From NCBI GenBank assembly GCA_034926225.1, contig JAYFRF010000001.1:186001-250000 (forward strand): a stretch of 64,000 nucleotides of DNA, read 5' to 3'. How positions within the stretch are numbered: the first letter of the stretch is position 1; each line of letters begins with the position of its first letter. Shown piece by piece: positions 1-8,534 of this stretch. The notes beneath the pieces were generated by a model. It did no database searches. It was not told the DNA's origin and saw only the letters and a program-made list of their open reading frames with translations. This DNA comes from JAAZKA01 sp034926225. GTDB lineage: Bacteria; Bacillota; Clostridia; Oscillospirales; QAMX01. The position numbers were made by a program, and so were the translations under genes.

Positions 1-16
1 AAGGGAGGAAAGCACT

Positions 17-1885
17 TTGAATATCGGATTTTCCCTGTCGTTTGAAGGCTTCCATGCCCTGTATGCCGTCGTCACGCTTGTAATGGCGTTGATGACCACC
101 CTCTTTTCAGTCGAATACCTCGGGCATGAAACGCACCGGCTGCGCTATTGGACGTTTATTGTGCTGACGCTTGGCGCAACGCTCGGCGTATTCCTGTCAG
201 CCGATCTGATGACCGCTTATGTCTGCTTCGAAATTGTATCGCTGGCGTCGTATCCGATGGTCACGCAGGAAGAAACTGACGGCGCGATGCGAGCGGGCAA
301 GACTTACATCACGATCTCGGTGATCGGCGGAATAGTCGCGCTCATGGGTATGTTCCTGCTCTACCATGCCGTAGGCACATTCTCGTTTGCAGCGCTGGAA
401 GAAGCCTGTGCTGCGTGCCCGGACCGCAGGATGCTCGGTGCGGCGGCGGCGTGTCTGCTGTTCGGCTTCGGCGCGAAAGCCGGTATGTTTCCTCTGCATG
501 TATGGCTGCCGGAAGCGCATTCTGTGGCACCCGCGCCGGCGAGCGCGCTGCTGTCAGGACTTTTGACAAAGGTCGGTATCTACGGTATACTTGCGACTTC
601 CATCCTTGTCATGACGGGGAATCATAACTGGGGGCTGTGGGTTCTGTGGCTCGGCGTCACAACGATGCTTGTCGGCGCGATTTTAGCCATCCTCTCAATC
701 GATTTAAAGCGTATTATCGCCTGCTCGTCGGTATCGCAGATCGGTTTTATCCTGATCGGGGTCGCCATGACGGTACTGTTGGGGGAGGAAGGACTTGCTG
801 CCGCGCGTGGGACGATACTGCAAATGGTCAACCACTCGCTGTTCAAGCTGACGCTGTTTCTGTCGGCAGGCGTTGTCGTGATGAACACGCATATGTTCGA
901 CTTAAACCGGTTGCGCGGGTACGGCAGGGGCAAGCCGATGCTTGCGATGGGCTTCTTTGCGGGAGCGTTGGGTCTTGCGGGTGTACCGTTGTTTTCCGGA
1001 TTTATCAGCAAGTCGCTGCTGCATGAAGCCATCGTTGAGTATGCGAAGCTTAGCGGCGCGGCGTCGATTACCGTGGTCGAATGGCTGTTTTTATTGGCGG
1101 GCGGTATGACGCTTGCCTACATGCTGAAAATTCTTGTTGCGTTGTTCTTCGAGAAACCCATCGGGAAGGAGAAAACCTCCAGACGCAAGAATTATGCCCG
1201 CCCTCTCACACGCATTGCGGTGATCATACCTGCGCTGATGATACCGCTGCTTGGCTTTTTCCCGAATCTGTTGATGGATCGGATTGCGGATATCGGAGAG
1301 GGATTTCTCGGTTTTACCGCACGGAACACGCTCCCCTACTTCACCGCAGAAAACCTCGAAGGCAGTGCCGTTTCGCTCGGTATCGGTGTACTGCTTTATT
1401 TCACGGTTGTCCGCGGATTGACAATGAAGCGTCGCTCGGACGGACAGCGTGTCTATTTAAACCGGATCCCTACATGGCTGTCGCTTGAAAAATACGTTTA
1501 CCGTCCTCTTGTCGAGCAGATCCTCCCAGCAATCCTGGGATTCATCGCGGAAATCTTTGATGTGCTGCCGGATATACTGATAACCATTCTCAAGCGTACG
1601 GTGTATCGGGAATGCCGGCAGGAAGTACTACCGGTGGGTACACGGGCAACTTATGCGCTCGGATGCACGGTGGACTGCTTTGTCGGCGCGTATGCGCGGC
1701 TGAGGCATCGCACGCATGAACACAAGATTGCGTTTACCGTACGCTTTGCGCAGGCGTTTGAAGCGTTCCATAACGAGAACCGCATGATCGTACGGACGCT
1801 GAGTTTTGCGATGATGATGGCCTGCGTCGGAATGTTTTTGACGTTTGTCTATTTGCTGTTTGTTCGTTTCGCAGGATTGCTTTAA
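17..1885 (+). CDS. Proton-conducting membrane transporter, complex I subunit 5 / Mrp subunit D-like
   Basis: Integral membrane subunit of the NuoL/M/N, HyfB and MrpA/D superfamily, which moves protons or cations inside a larger complex. The 622 residues are strongly hydrophobic, with the family signature around residues 155-190 (FGAKAGMFPLHVWLPEAH followed by an alanine/proline-rich stretch and a TKVGIYG element). A membrane glutamate (CFEIVSLASYP, near residue 75) and further lysines (HSLFKLTLF) look intact, so the channel is probably functional. The start is TTG, with GGGAGG at 3-8. The position at the very edge of the window suggests that partner subunits (Mrp antiporter, Mbh-type or hydrogenase-type) lie upstream outside it. 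Which complex it belongs to cannot be decided here. A C-terminal region of about 180 residues follows the core, with two or three more helices. Confidence 0.85.
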   Translation: MNIGFSLSFEGFHALYAVVTLVMALMTTLFSVEYLGHETHRLRYWTFIVLTLGATLGVFLSADLMTAYVCFEIVSLASYPMVTQEETDGAMRAGKTYITISVIGGIVALMGMFLLYHAVGTFSFAALEEACAACPDRRMLGAAAACLLFGFGAKAGMFPLHVWLPEAHSVAPAPASALLSGLLTKVGIYGILATSILVMTGNHNWGLWVLWLGVTTMLVGAILAILSIDLKRIIACSSVSQIGFILIGVAMTVLLGEEGLAAARGTILQMVNHSLFKLTLFLSAGVVVMNTHMFDLNRLRGYGRGKPMLAMGFFAGALGLAGVPLFSGFISKSLLHEAIVEYAKLSGAASITVVEWLFLLAGGMTLAYMLKILVALFFEKPIGKEKTSRRKNYARPLTRIAVIIPALMIPLLGFFPNLLMDRIADIGEGFLGFTARNTLPYFTAENLEGSAVSLGIGVLLYFTVVRGLTMKRRSDGQRVYLNRIPTWLSLEKYVYRPLVEQILPAILGFIAEIFDVLPDILITILKRTVYRECRQEVLPVGTRATYALGCTVDCFVGAYARLRHRTHEHKIAFTVRFAQAFEAFHNENRMIVRTLSFAMMMACVGMFLTFVYLLFVRFAGLL

Positions 1886-1914
1886 AAATCGGTGTATTTT
1901 GATTGCCACGAGAC

Positions 1915-1944
1915 TTGACAGAAAAGAACGGGATATGTTATAAT
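1915..1944 (+). promoter_or_regulatory. Extended sigma-A promoter for the ECF transporter leader
   Basis: TTGACA at 1915-1920 and TATAAT at 1939-1944 are separated by 18 bp. TG at 1936-1937 makes an extended -10. Both hexamers are consensus. Transcription would begin near 1950, leaving a leader of about 135 nt before the start codon at 2085. Confidence 0.85.
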
Positions 1945-1949
1945 AATAA

Positions 1950-2062
1950 AAACTCCACATGAAGCGGAGAGTAACAGAATTCCTTGCGCATATAACGATA
2001 CCACGAAGGTATCGCGGGCCAATACGAACCGGGGCTCGCATCCCCCTCGTGGTATTATTTTA
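1950..2062 (+). promoter_or_regulatory. Structured leader with mutually exclusive hairpins, candidate riboswitch or attenuator
   Basis: Between the promoter and the ECF S-component gene lies a folded leader. ATACCACGA (1998-2006) pairs perfectly over 9 bp with TCGTGGTAT (2047-2055). The same upstream bases can instead form a compact hairpin, CGATACC (1996-2002) with GGTATCG (2008-2014). Inside the long stem sits a GGGG/CCCC hairpin (2031-2034 with 2042-2045). The long stem is followed by a T-rich stretch (TATTATTTTATG), so it resembles an intrinsic terminator with an alternative antiterminator. A further small hairpin (CTCC 1953-1956 with GGAG 1966-1969) precedes it. I do not recognise a known class; the ligand, if any, is unknown. 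Confidence 0.5.
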
Positions 2063-2084
2063 TGTGAAAGGGATTCTAAAAACC

Positions 2085-2609
2085 ATGAAAAATCTCAAGA
2101 AACTCGTTTTAGCGGCCCTTTTTCTCGCGCTCGCCTATGTTATGCCGTTCTTGACCGGACAGATACCGCAGTTCGGCAGTATGCTGCTGCCGATGCATTT
2201 ACCGGTGCTACTGTGCGGCTTTATCTGCGGCTGGCCGTATGCGCTGGCGGTCGGATTACTGGCTCCGCTGACTCGGCATCTACTGCTGGGGATGCCGCCG
2301 CTGATGACGGCAATTTGTATGTCATTCGAGCTGGCGGCATATGGCGCGCTGACGGGTATTTTCTACCATTTGTTCCCGAAGAAAACGGCGTACATCTATG
2401 TTTCGCTGATTCTTGCAATGCTCGGCGGCCGTATTGTCTGGGGACTTACGGCGTGGGCAATCTATCCGCTGTTTACACAGGCGTTCACCTGGCAGCTTTT
2501 CGCCGCCGGCGCGTTCCTGAATGCGATTCCCGGTATGATCGTCCAGCTTGCGCTGATTCCGGTACTGGTTCTCGCGCTGCGTCGTGCAAAAGTGACGGCG
2601 GACGTATAA
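2085..2609 (+). CDS. ECF transporter S component (substrate-binding membrane subunit)
   Basis: A 174-residue, very hydrophobic protein with about six predicted membrane segments, the size and character of the S components that give energy-coupling-factor importers their vitamin or precursor specificity. It has the family-like LPMHLPVLLCGFICG element near residue 35 and a GMPPL...FELAAYG segment near residue 70. No ATPase or T subunit is nearby, which fits group II ECF systems that share one energising module. Start: ATG 2085 with AAAGGGA upstream; the reading frame runs further upstream through the leader but that part is not expected to be translated. Downstream by 30 bp is a P-loop kinase, suggesting import followed by phosphorylation. 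The substrate cannot be named from sequence alone. Confidence 0.8.
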   Translation: MKNLKKLVLAALFLALAYVMPFLTGQIPQFGSMLLPMHLPVLLCGFICGWPYALAVGLLAPLTRHLLLGMPPLMTAICMSFELAAYGALTGIFYHLFPKKTAYIYVSLILAMLGGRIVWGLTAWAIYPLFTQAFTWQLFAAGAFLNAIPGMIVQLALIPVLVLALRRAKVTADV

Positions 2610-2639
2610 ATTTCTGCCGGATGGGAGACATGATCCCTT

Positions 2640-3683
2640 ATGGAAGACCTTCGCGCGGTATTTTTGGCGCATTATGACCGATATCCGAAATCCCAGATAC
2701 AGGATTTCGTCAAGCTTGCGTATCAGAGTACATTCGGCCCCGGGCATATGATATCGAATCCCGCATCCGCACGGGCTTATTTACAGTATGAGACGGCTGT
2801 GGCGCCGAGCACGCCGTGGCAGACGACGCTGGAATCGATCGGCAGTGGATTTTACCGGATGCATCTGGGTGCGACGCGGGACTATTCTGTCGATGCGATT
2901 GCAGCGTTGTTCTTCCTCACGGCGGCGGTCAAAACAGGGTCGCAGGAGGCGCTGATCGATAAGCTACGTGTCATTGTGCAGCTATCGAAAGAGGAAAAGC
3001 TGCCGTGCGACGCTGAAGCATGGATACTCGCTTATCGCGCGTCAGGGTGTCCGGCGATACATCACAGCAAGACGTATCGGGAAGCCTATGCGCCGGCTTA
3101 CCGCGTGGTATCGGAATCAGCGCTACGGGTTTTACCCATGCTGCGGGAGATCGACCGGCTGCTGCGGGAACGCGATACGGTAACCGTGGCGATTGAGGGC
3201 AGCAGCGCGTCGGGCAAGAGCCTTTTGGGAAAGGTGATTGCCGATGCGTATGACGCAAATCTCTTCCATATGGATGATTTCTTCCTGCGCCCCGAGCAGC
3301 GGACACCTGAGCGCTTTGCGCAGCCGGGCGGCAACATCGATTATGAGAGATTCCGACGGGAGATATTAGTGCCGCTTGGGCAAAATGTGCCGTTTGATTA
3401 TCGGGTATTCGATTGCAGCACGATGGACTTTGGCGGGAGCGTGACTGTCCGTCCGAAGAAGCTGCGTATCGTGGAGGGTGCGTACAGTCGGCATCCGTTC
3501 TTCGGCGACCCGTATGATCTAAAAATTTATCTCGGCGTTGATCCGGTTACACAGAGCGAACGGATACGTGCGCGCAACGGGGAGCGGATGCTGAAACGCT
3601 TCCTCAGCGAGTGGATTCCATATGAAAATGCTTATTTCGCGGCGTACAATGTGATTAATTCATCGGATTTTGTTATATTATAG
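2640..3683 (+). CDS. Two-domain protein with C-terminal uridine kinase-like P-loop domain
   Basis: 347 residues. The N-terminal ~170 residues form a domain I associate with clostridial proteins found beside or fused to such kinases (FGPGHMI near residue 33, RMHLGA near residue 75, HSKTYREAYAPAYRVV near 140-157), of unknown function. The C-terminal half belongs to the uridine kinase / phosphoribulokinase P-loop family: Walker A GSSASGKS near residue 187 and HMDDFF near residue 210, where the acidic pair would bind magnesium and substrate. It likely phosphorylates a nucleoside or vitamin-like alcohol imported by the ECF S component just upstream. GGGAGA precedes the ATG by about 11 nt. The stop is followed at once by a strong terminator. 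Calling it udk would be premature, since classical Udk lacks the N-terminal domain. Confidence 0.75.
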   Translation: MEDLRAVFLAHYDRYPKSQIQDFVKLAYQSTFGPGHMISNPASARAYLQYETAVAPSTPWQTTLESIGSGFYRMHLGATRDYSVDAIAALFFLTAAVKTGSQEALIDKLRVIVQLSKEEKLPCDAEAWILAYRASGCPAIHHSKTYREAYAPAYRVVSESALRVLPMLREIDRLLRERDTVTVAIEGSSASGKSLLGKVIADAYDANLFHMDDFFLRPEQRTPERFAQPGGNIDYERFRREILVPLGQNVPFDYRVFDCSTMDFGGSVTVRPKKLRIVEGAYSRHPFFGDPYDLKIYLGVDPVTQSERIRARNGERMLKRFLSEWIPYENAYFAAYNVINSSDFVIL

Positions 3684-3684
3684 G

Positions 3685-3724
3685 AAAAGTTTCCGGAAGG
3701 TCGATGCTTTCCGGAAACTTTTTT
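3685..3724. terminator. Bidirectional intrinsic terminator
   Basis: AAAGTTTCCGGAA and TTCCGGAAACTTTTTT form a 12-13 bp stem with a run of T on the plus strand and a run of A before it, so it can serve both convergent genes (kinase on plus, EAL protein on minus). Confidence 0.85.
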
Positions 3725-5636
3725 ATGCCTTTATGAACTGGCCTTTGACGAAGCGGATGAACTCTCCTTCAGGCATGGGGCGGGCATAATAATAGCCCTG
3801 CATATAAGGTACGCCCATGGAACGCAGCAGACGGATGTGATTGTCGGTCTCGATGCCTTCGACGACGACGGAGATACCCATGTTTGCGAACATCGACGCG
3901 AGGCCTGCAAGCAGCGCGGTTTTACGGGGTTCTTCATATGCCGTCCAAAGGATTTCTTTGCCTACCTTGATATATTGGAACGGAAGCTGTAATATGTAAT
4001 CCAGATTGGACTGACCCGAGCCATAGTCGTCGAGCGCGAAGCTAAAACCTTCCTGCACGAGTCGGTTCATATTACGCTCCAGTGTGGACAAAGAGCTTGC
4101 TGCGGTGGTTTCTGTGATCTCAAAACAGATCAACTCTGGCTTAACCGTATAACGCTGCACTGTTTCCATATAGGTATGCGGCAGAGAATCCTGAATACAC
4201 TGGATTGCCGAAAGATTGACGTTGATGTGATTAATTCCGGCCGCACGAATATCGAAATCGGAGAGGAAGGCACAGACTTTTTCCAGTATCTGCAGACCTA
4301 ATCGGTTGATAAGCCCGTTTTGCTCAGCGACATGGATGAACTGATCGGGCGGGATAAACCCGAGCGTGTCATCGTAAAGGCGGGCGAGAGCCTCGGCGGC
4401 GAAAATGTGGCCGTTTGCATCGACAATCGGTTGAAAATATATTTCGATACTGCGTTCCTCCGCAGCACGGTTGACTGCGGCGACAATGAGCAGCATTTGT
4501 TCCAGTTCTTCGCAGACAGAACTGGTGACATACAGGGGACGGTCCGCCGGGATATGAGACGGATCGGAAAGTAGCAGATCCACGGTTGTGAGCATACGAT
4601 CGGCAGAGGGGATTTCGACGCTGTCAAAAACGGCCGCGTATAGATTGAACTGAAATTCGACGTCATGAAAACGAATGCTGGCGGGGAAGCCGTCCGCCGC
4701 CCAGCGAAGATCGCGGAGATCCTCGTCCCGAAGGGTTAACAATGCGAAGGTATTGTCGTTTAAGCGCGCCGTCATACGGCCATGATTTTGATCTTCAAAG
4801 GATTGAGCTACCTGCTCGTAAAATGGCCCACAACATTTTTGTCCGAGAGAGTGGCGGATGCTGGCAGAATCACTGATCATATAGATGGCAAGGCGGAAGT
4901 GGACTCTGCCTGCGGACATTTCATTGATGCTGCGTTCAAGCGCCGCCAGATTGAACAGCTGCGTCTGTGCATCAAGCAGGTCGCGCGGCGTCTCGAGCGC
5001 AATGGACATCATCGTGACGCCGAGCGTCGCGGCAAAGCCAATCAGGATATACTCGGGCTGGTATTTTTCAATAATAATCGCGGCAAGAATAATGAAGATG
5101 AAGGATATCATGGAAACAAAAACCCTGCGGGGCAGGGATCGGCGGCGAACAATCAAGTGTATGACACAGGCGAGGATGTACAGCGCTGCGATTCCAAACA
5201 GCAGGCAGTTATAGGGCCCACGACGATAGGCGTGCGAAGCATCGATATAGAAAATCCAGTGACTCCAAGGTGATGAAATCGTAAGAGCGATGCAGAGCAT
5301 GCACGGAATTAACAAAAGGACGCAGCCGGAGACGCGCATTCGGTCCTTAGGACTGGTTAGAATATGGGTATATAGGCAAAACATGCTTGAAAGTGATATA
5401 TTTAATGATAAATAAACAGTATTAACTAAATATAACAACCATATAGGGTAAAATTCTGACATTTCGAGCATTGAAACGGCGGCAATATCGAGGTATATAT
5501 CAAAAAAAACAGTCAGCATTAACCCCTCAAAGACCTTGTTTTTTAGGCTCTGGAGCCGACGCTGACCGAAGTGCAGTATGATTATTAACAAAAGATAGAA
5601 GAAAGCGCTAATTTCAAACCATATATTAAAAGCCAT
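3723..5636 (-). CDS. Membrane protein with degenerate GGDEF and C-terminal EAL domain
   Basis: 637 residues. Residues 1-212 hold about seven membrane helices, residues ~218-370 a GGDEF-like fold whose signature is lost (LNDNTF near 292-297), and residues ~385-637 an EAL domain of the cyclic-di-GMP phosphodiesterase family. In the EAL domain, E415-A-L, N474, E506, D536-D537, K557, E593 and Q613 are present at the expected motif positions. However the motif usually read as K-x-D is K557-V-G559, so an aspartate important for catalysis in characterised EAL enzymes is glycine. The protein may therefore be a weak enzyme or a cyclic-di-GMP sensor. The N-terminal membrane region presumably senses an external signal. 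It stands alone, with its own promoter. Confidence 0.85.
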   Translation of the reverse strand: MAFNIWFEISAFFYLLLIIILHFGQRRLQSLKNKVFEGLMLTVFFDIYLDIAAVSMLEMSEFYPIWLLYLVNTVYLSLNISLSSMFCLYTHILTSPKDRMRVSGCVLLLIPCMLCIALTISSPWSHWIFYIDASHAYRRGPYNCLLFGIAALYILACVIHLIVRRRSLPRRVFVSMISFIFIILAAIIIEKYQPEYILIGFAATLGVTMMSIALETPRDLLDAQTQLFNLAALERSINEMSAGRVHFRLAIYMISDSASIRHSLGQKCCGPFYEQVAQSFEDQNHGRMTARLNDNTFALLTLRDEDLRDLRWAADGFPASIRFHDVEFQFNLYAAVFDSVEIPSADRMLTTVDLLLSDPSHIPADRPLYVTSSVCEELEQMLLIVAAVNRAAEERSIEIYFQPIVDANGHIFAAEALARLYDDTLGFIPPDQFIHVAEQNGLINRLGLQILEKVCAFLSDFDIRAAGINHINVNLSAIQCIQDSLPHTYMETVQRYTVKPELICFEITETTAASSLSTLERNMNRLVQEGFSFALDDYGSGQSNLDYILQLPFQYIKVGKEILWTAYEEPRKTALLAGLASMFANMGISVVVEGIETDNHIRLLRSMGVPYMQGYYYARPMPEGEFIRFVKGQFIKA

Positions 5637-5671
5637 ATGTGCTTTAAGCCACCTCTTTCCTAACTATTTTT

Positions 5672-5700
5672 AGTATATCAGAAAAAAGGGTGCTATTCAA
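5672..5700 (-). promoter_or_regulatory. Promoter of the EAL-domain gene
   Basis: On the minus strand TTGAAT (5700-5695) and TATACT (5677-5672) are separated by 17 bp, about 40 bp upstream of the start codon at 5636. Confidence 0.7.
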
Positions 5701-5794
5701 GGAATACTAAAAAAACTGGCTAGATTTGGCATAGCTTACAAATATGAATAGAATAATTATGCAATGTGTGCAATGAAAAATAGAGCGAATCGTC

Positions 5795-7288
5795 TTAGGG
5801 CGTTGCCCAGCCCTTTGCGTGACCGATAGCTTGCTGCCAACGGGCATAACTTGCAGAAGCATCGTTTTCCGGATAGAATGTGCGCTCAGTACGGTATAAA
5901 GCCAAAAGCTCGTCGGTGTCACGCCATACGCCGGCGGACAGACCCGCCAGATACGCGGCCCCGGCGGCGGTGGTTTCTGTCATAGCGGGGCGGCGTACCG
6001 GAAGCCCGAGCACATCTGCCTGGAAACGCATCATCACATCGCTTCTGCTGGCGCCGCCGTCGACGCGCAGCTCCGTTAATATACATCCGTCCTCTGCCAT
6101 GGCACGGACGAGATCGGCGGTCTGATAGGCGATTCCCTCGAGCGCCGCGCGGCACAGGTGCGCTTTGGCGGTGCCTCGTGTAAGACCAACGATGGCACCC
6201 CGGGCATACATATCCCAATGGGGCGCGCCAAGGCCAGTAAATGCAGAAACGAAGTAGATGCCGCCGGCATCCGGTACCGTTTCGGCAAGGATATCGCATT
6301 CATGAGCGGAGGAAATGAGCCCCAGCTCATCGCGCAGCCATTGGATGGAAGAACCGGCGTTGAAAACGCTGCCTTCAATGGCATAGGTCGTCTTGCCGTC
6401 AAGCTGCCATGCCACGCTAGTCAGTAAACCGTTTTTAGAGCGGGGAGAAACGCTGCCGGTATTCTGCAACAGAAAGCAGCCGGTGCCGTATGTGTTTTTT
6501 GCTTCGCCAGGCGCAAAGCAGCATTGCCCAAACAGGGAAGCGGGCTGATCTCCGGCACATCCGCGGATAGGAATGCCTGCAAGCGTCTCCAGCCCGGGCA
6601 GGTGTTCCGCAAGTACGCCGAAATCACCGGAGGACGGGCGGGCTTCGGGCAGCAGGGACATCGGGATGTGCAAGGCTTTGCACATCGTTTCATCCCAGCA
6701 CAGCCGGTCGATGTCGAACAGCATGGTACGTGAGGCGTTGGAATAGTCCGTGGCGTGGACATGTCCGTCTGTAAGATTCCATATAAGCCATGAATCGACG
6801 GTGCCGGCGCACAGCTCTCCCCTATCCGCGCGTTCCCGTACCCCGGGGACGTTTTCTAGAATCCATGCAAGCTTTGTCGCTGAAAAATAGGCGTCCGGTA
6901 CAAGGCCGGTTACACGGTGGATCGTGGATTCCAGCCCCATCTCCCGCAGCCGTTCCACGATGGGGGCGGTACGGCGGCATTGCCATACGATTGCATTATA
7001 GACGGGTTTACCGGTAACGCGATCCCATACGACGGTGGTTTCGCGCTGGTTGGTGATGCCGATGGCGGAAATGTCGCATGGAGACAGGCCGGAATCCGCG
7101 AAGGCTTCGGCGAAACAGGATACCGTAGTCGAGAGGATATCGTAAGGGTCATGTTCAACCCAGGCGGGCTGGGGATAGATCTGACGGAAGGATTTTTGAG
7201 CCGTGGCGATGACAGAGGTATCCGCACCGAAAAGGATGGCTCGGGAGCTGGTGGTGCCTTGATCGAGCGAAACGACGGCGGTTTTCAT
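5795..7288 (-). CDS. glpK: Glycerol kinase
   Basis: 497-residue FGGY-family kinase that converts glycerol and ATP to sn-glycerol 3-phosphate in the cytoplasm. Visible signatures: SLDQGTTSSRAI at the N terminus (ATP site), NQRETTVVWD (glycerol-binding Arg-Glu), YFSATKLAWIL (glycerol-binding Tyr) and AGDQP (catalytic Asp). The loop that carries the HPr-phosphorylated histidine in many Firmicute glycerol kinases (DYHFYG type) is absent, so PTS control by that route is unlikely. Start at ATG 7288, with GGGGAG six bases upstream; an in-frame TTG two codons earlier is less well spaced. No glpF or glpD is adjacent. Confidence 0.93.
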   Translation of the reverse strand: MKTAVVSLDQGTTSSRAILFGADTSVIATAQKSFRQIYPQPAWVEHDPYDILSTTVSCFAEAFADSGLSPCDISAIGITNQRETTVVWDRVTGKPVYNAIVWQCRRTAPIVERLREMGLESTIHRVTGLVPDAYFSATKLAWILENVPGVRERADRGELCAGTVDSWLIWNLTDGHVHATDYSNASRTMLFDIDRLCWDETMCKALHIPMSLLPEARPSSGDFGVLAEHLPGLETLAGIPIRGCAGDQPASLFGQCCFAPGEAKNTYGTGCFLLQNTGSVSPRSKNGLLTSVAWQLDGKTTYAIEGSVFNAGSSIQWLRDELGLISSAHECDILAETVPDAGGIYFVSAFTGLGAPHWDMYARGAIVGLTRGTAKAHLCRAALEGIAYQTADLVRAMAEDGCILTELRVDGGASRSDVMMRFQADVLGLPVRRPAMTETTAAGAAYLAGLSAGVWRDTDELLALYRTERTFYPENDASASYARWQQAIGHAKGWATP

Positions 7289-7307
7289 GGGCAACTCCCC
7301 TTTTCAT

Positions 7308-7341
7308 TAAAAAGCGGGGGATTGAAGCCTCAATCCCCCGC
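7308..7341 (-). terminator. Intrinsic terminator after the Gfo/Idh/MocA gene
   Basis: On the minus strand a perfect 12-bp stem (GCGGGGGATTGA with TCAATCCCCCGC, four-base loop) is followed by TTTTT. It separates the oxidoreductase gene from glpK. Confidence 0.9.
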
Positions 7342-7354
7342 CATATACGCATAA

Positions 7355-8416
7355 TTAGATGCCGGTCTGACGGTGCGCTTCTTCCATGACATAGATTTGC
7401 TGCGCGACCTGCTTAAAGGCAACGGGCAGCGGCTTGCCGTCGGTCAGGTGATTGTACACGTCGTCATACAGGCAGCGGGTATCGCTGGAGAAGACCTGAT
7501 CGAGGACATTGGTTTCCTGCCACTCGTTTTCGTACCAGGTGAGCTTCTCGGAGCAATAAGCGGGCAGTCCGTCGGCGTTAACGAGCGGGGTACGGATGAG
7601 ATGCTGCTCGGGCGCTTCGGCGGGCTTAAAGTACTTCCAGCGGACGGACTTCGCGTCCGCGGTCAGCGCGCCGCAGGAACCCTGTACCTGATAGGTAAAC
7701 AGCGGATAGCCGTCGCAGGACGAAATCTCAACGTCGATGAGCGGACGGCCGGGAGCGGAGAGAAGGAGCTTGACGAAGTCTTCCGCGTCGCCGTAGGTAT
7801 TCACGCGATCCATCTTGCAATAGACCTCGGGCTTGCCGTCATAGTAGTTAAGGAACTCAAGCGCTTGTCCGACGGGATGGGGGCCGGTGTTGAAAAGGGA
7901 GCCGGCGGTGTTTTCACGAAGCGTCTGCCAGTCCCAGCGACGGCCGTAGCCGGAGGAGGTGATCTTGACCTCGACGATGCGGCCGAGGACGCCGGAGTCG
8001 CAGATTTCACGAATCTTCACGAATTGCTTGCGGTAGCGGGACTGGAGGAAGATAGCAAACATCTTACCGGTTTCGGCGATGGCTTCCTTCAGTTCTTCGA
8101 TTTGCGCCATATTCGCGGCGATGGGCTTCTCCTGAAGCACGTTAAAGCCGTGACGCATCAAATCAATGGCGATCGGCTGATGGAACTGCGACGGCGTGGC
8201 ATTGATAACGAAATCGATATCGGTGCGGCCGAACAGCTCGGTGTAGTTTTCGTAGACGTCGCAGCCGGGGTATTCCTGTAAAGCGCGTTCACGGCGCTCC
8301 GGCAGCGGATCGACAACAGCCACTACATGAAAACGATCGTCGGTTTTGATGTGTGCGCCATGGATATTCCGTCCCGAACGTCCCTGCCCGAGGATGGCGA
8401 CATTCAATACCTTCAT
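7355..8416 (-). CDS. Gfo/Idh/MocA family oxidoreductase
   Basis: 353-residue NAD(P)-dependent dehydrogenase of the glucose-fructose oxidoreductase / inositol dehydrogenase family, which oxidises sugars, cyclitols or their derivatives. The N-terminal Rossmann fold starts with VAILGQGRSGRNIHG (residues 4-18), and the EKP motif that binds cofactor and substrate is present as QEKPIA near residue 95. Start at ATG 8416, preceded by AAGGAG; the open frame continues 38 codons upstream but lacks a ribosome binding site there. Monocistronic, with its own promoter and terminator. Substrate unknown. It is one of four such genes in the window. Confidence 0.88.
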   Translation of the reverse strand: MKVLNVAILGQGRSGRNIHGAHIKTDDRFHVVAVVDPLPERRERALQEYPGCDVYENYTELFGRTDIDFVINATPSQFHQPIAIDLMRHGFNVLQEKPIAANMAQIEELKEAIAETGKMFAIFLQSRYRKQFVKIREICDSGVLGRIVEVKITSSGYGRRWDWQTLRENTAGSLFNTGPHPVGQALEFLNYYDGKPEVYCKMDRVNTYGDAEDFVKLLLSAPGRPLIDVEISSCDGYPLFTYQVQGSCGALTADAKSVRWKYFKPAEAPEQHLIRTPLVNADGLPAYCSEKLTWYENEWQETNVLDQVFSSDTRCLYDDVYNHLTDGKPLPVAFKQVAQQIYVMEEAHRQTGI

Positions 8417-8458
8417 GGTGTTCGTCTCCTTATGTGTATTCATCTGGATACTACTTTC

Positions 8459-8487
8459 AATATACCATATTTGACATTCGTTTGCAA
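8459..8487 (-). promoter_or_regulatory. Promoter of the Gfo/Idh/MocA gene at 7355-8416
   Basis: Minus-strand TTGCAA (8487-8482) and TATATT (8464-8459) with a 17-bp spacer, about 45 bp before the start codon. Confidence 0.6.
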
Positions 8488-8534
8488 GTGCTTTTTCGCA
8501 AAGTGTTGTGAAGACTAAAAAATCAGGCAATAAT

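Noticed and set aside
1966..2046. Partial similarity to the THF riboswitch (GGAGAGTA, ACGAA, GCATCC) or to the T-box
   Set aside because: The segments are not in the right pairing arrangement; the outer stem of the THF aptamer cannot form and the T-box TGG bulge is missing.
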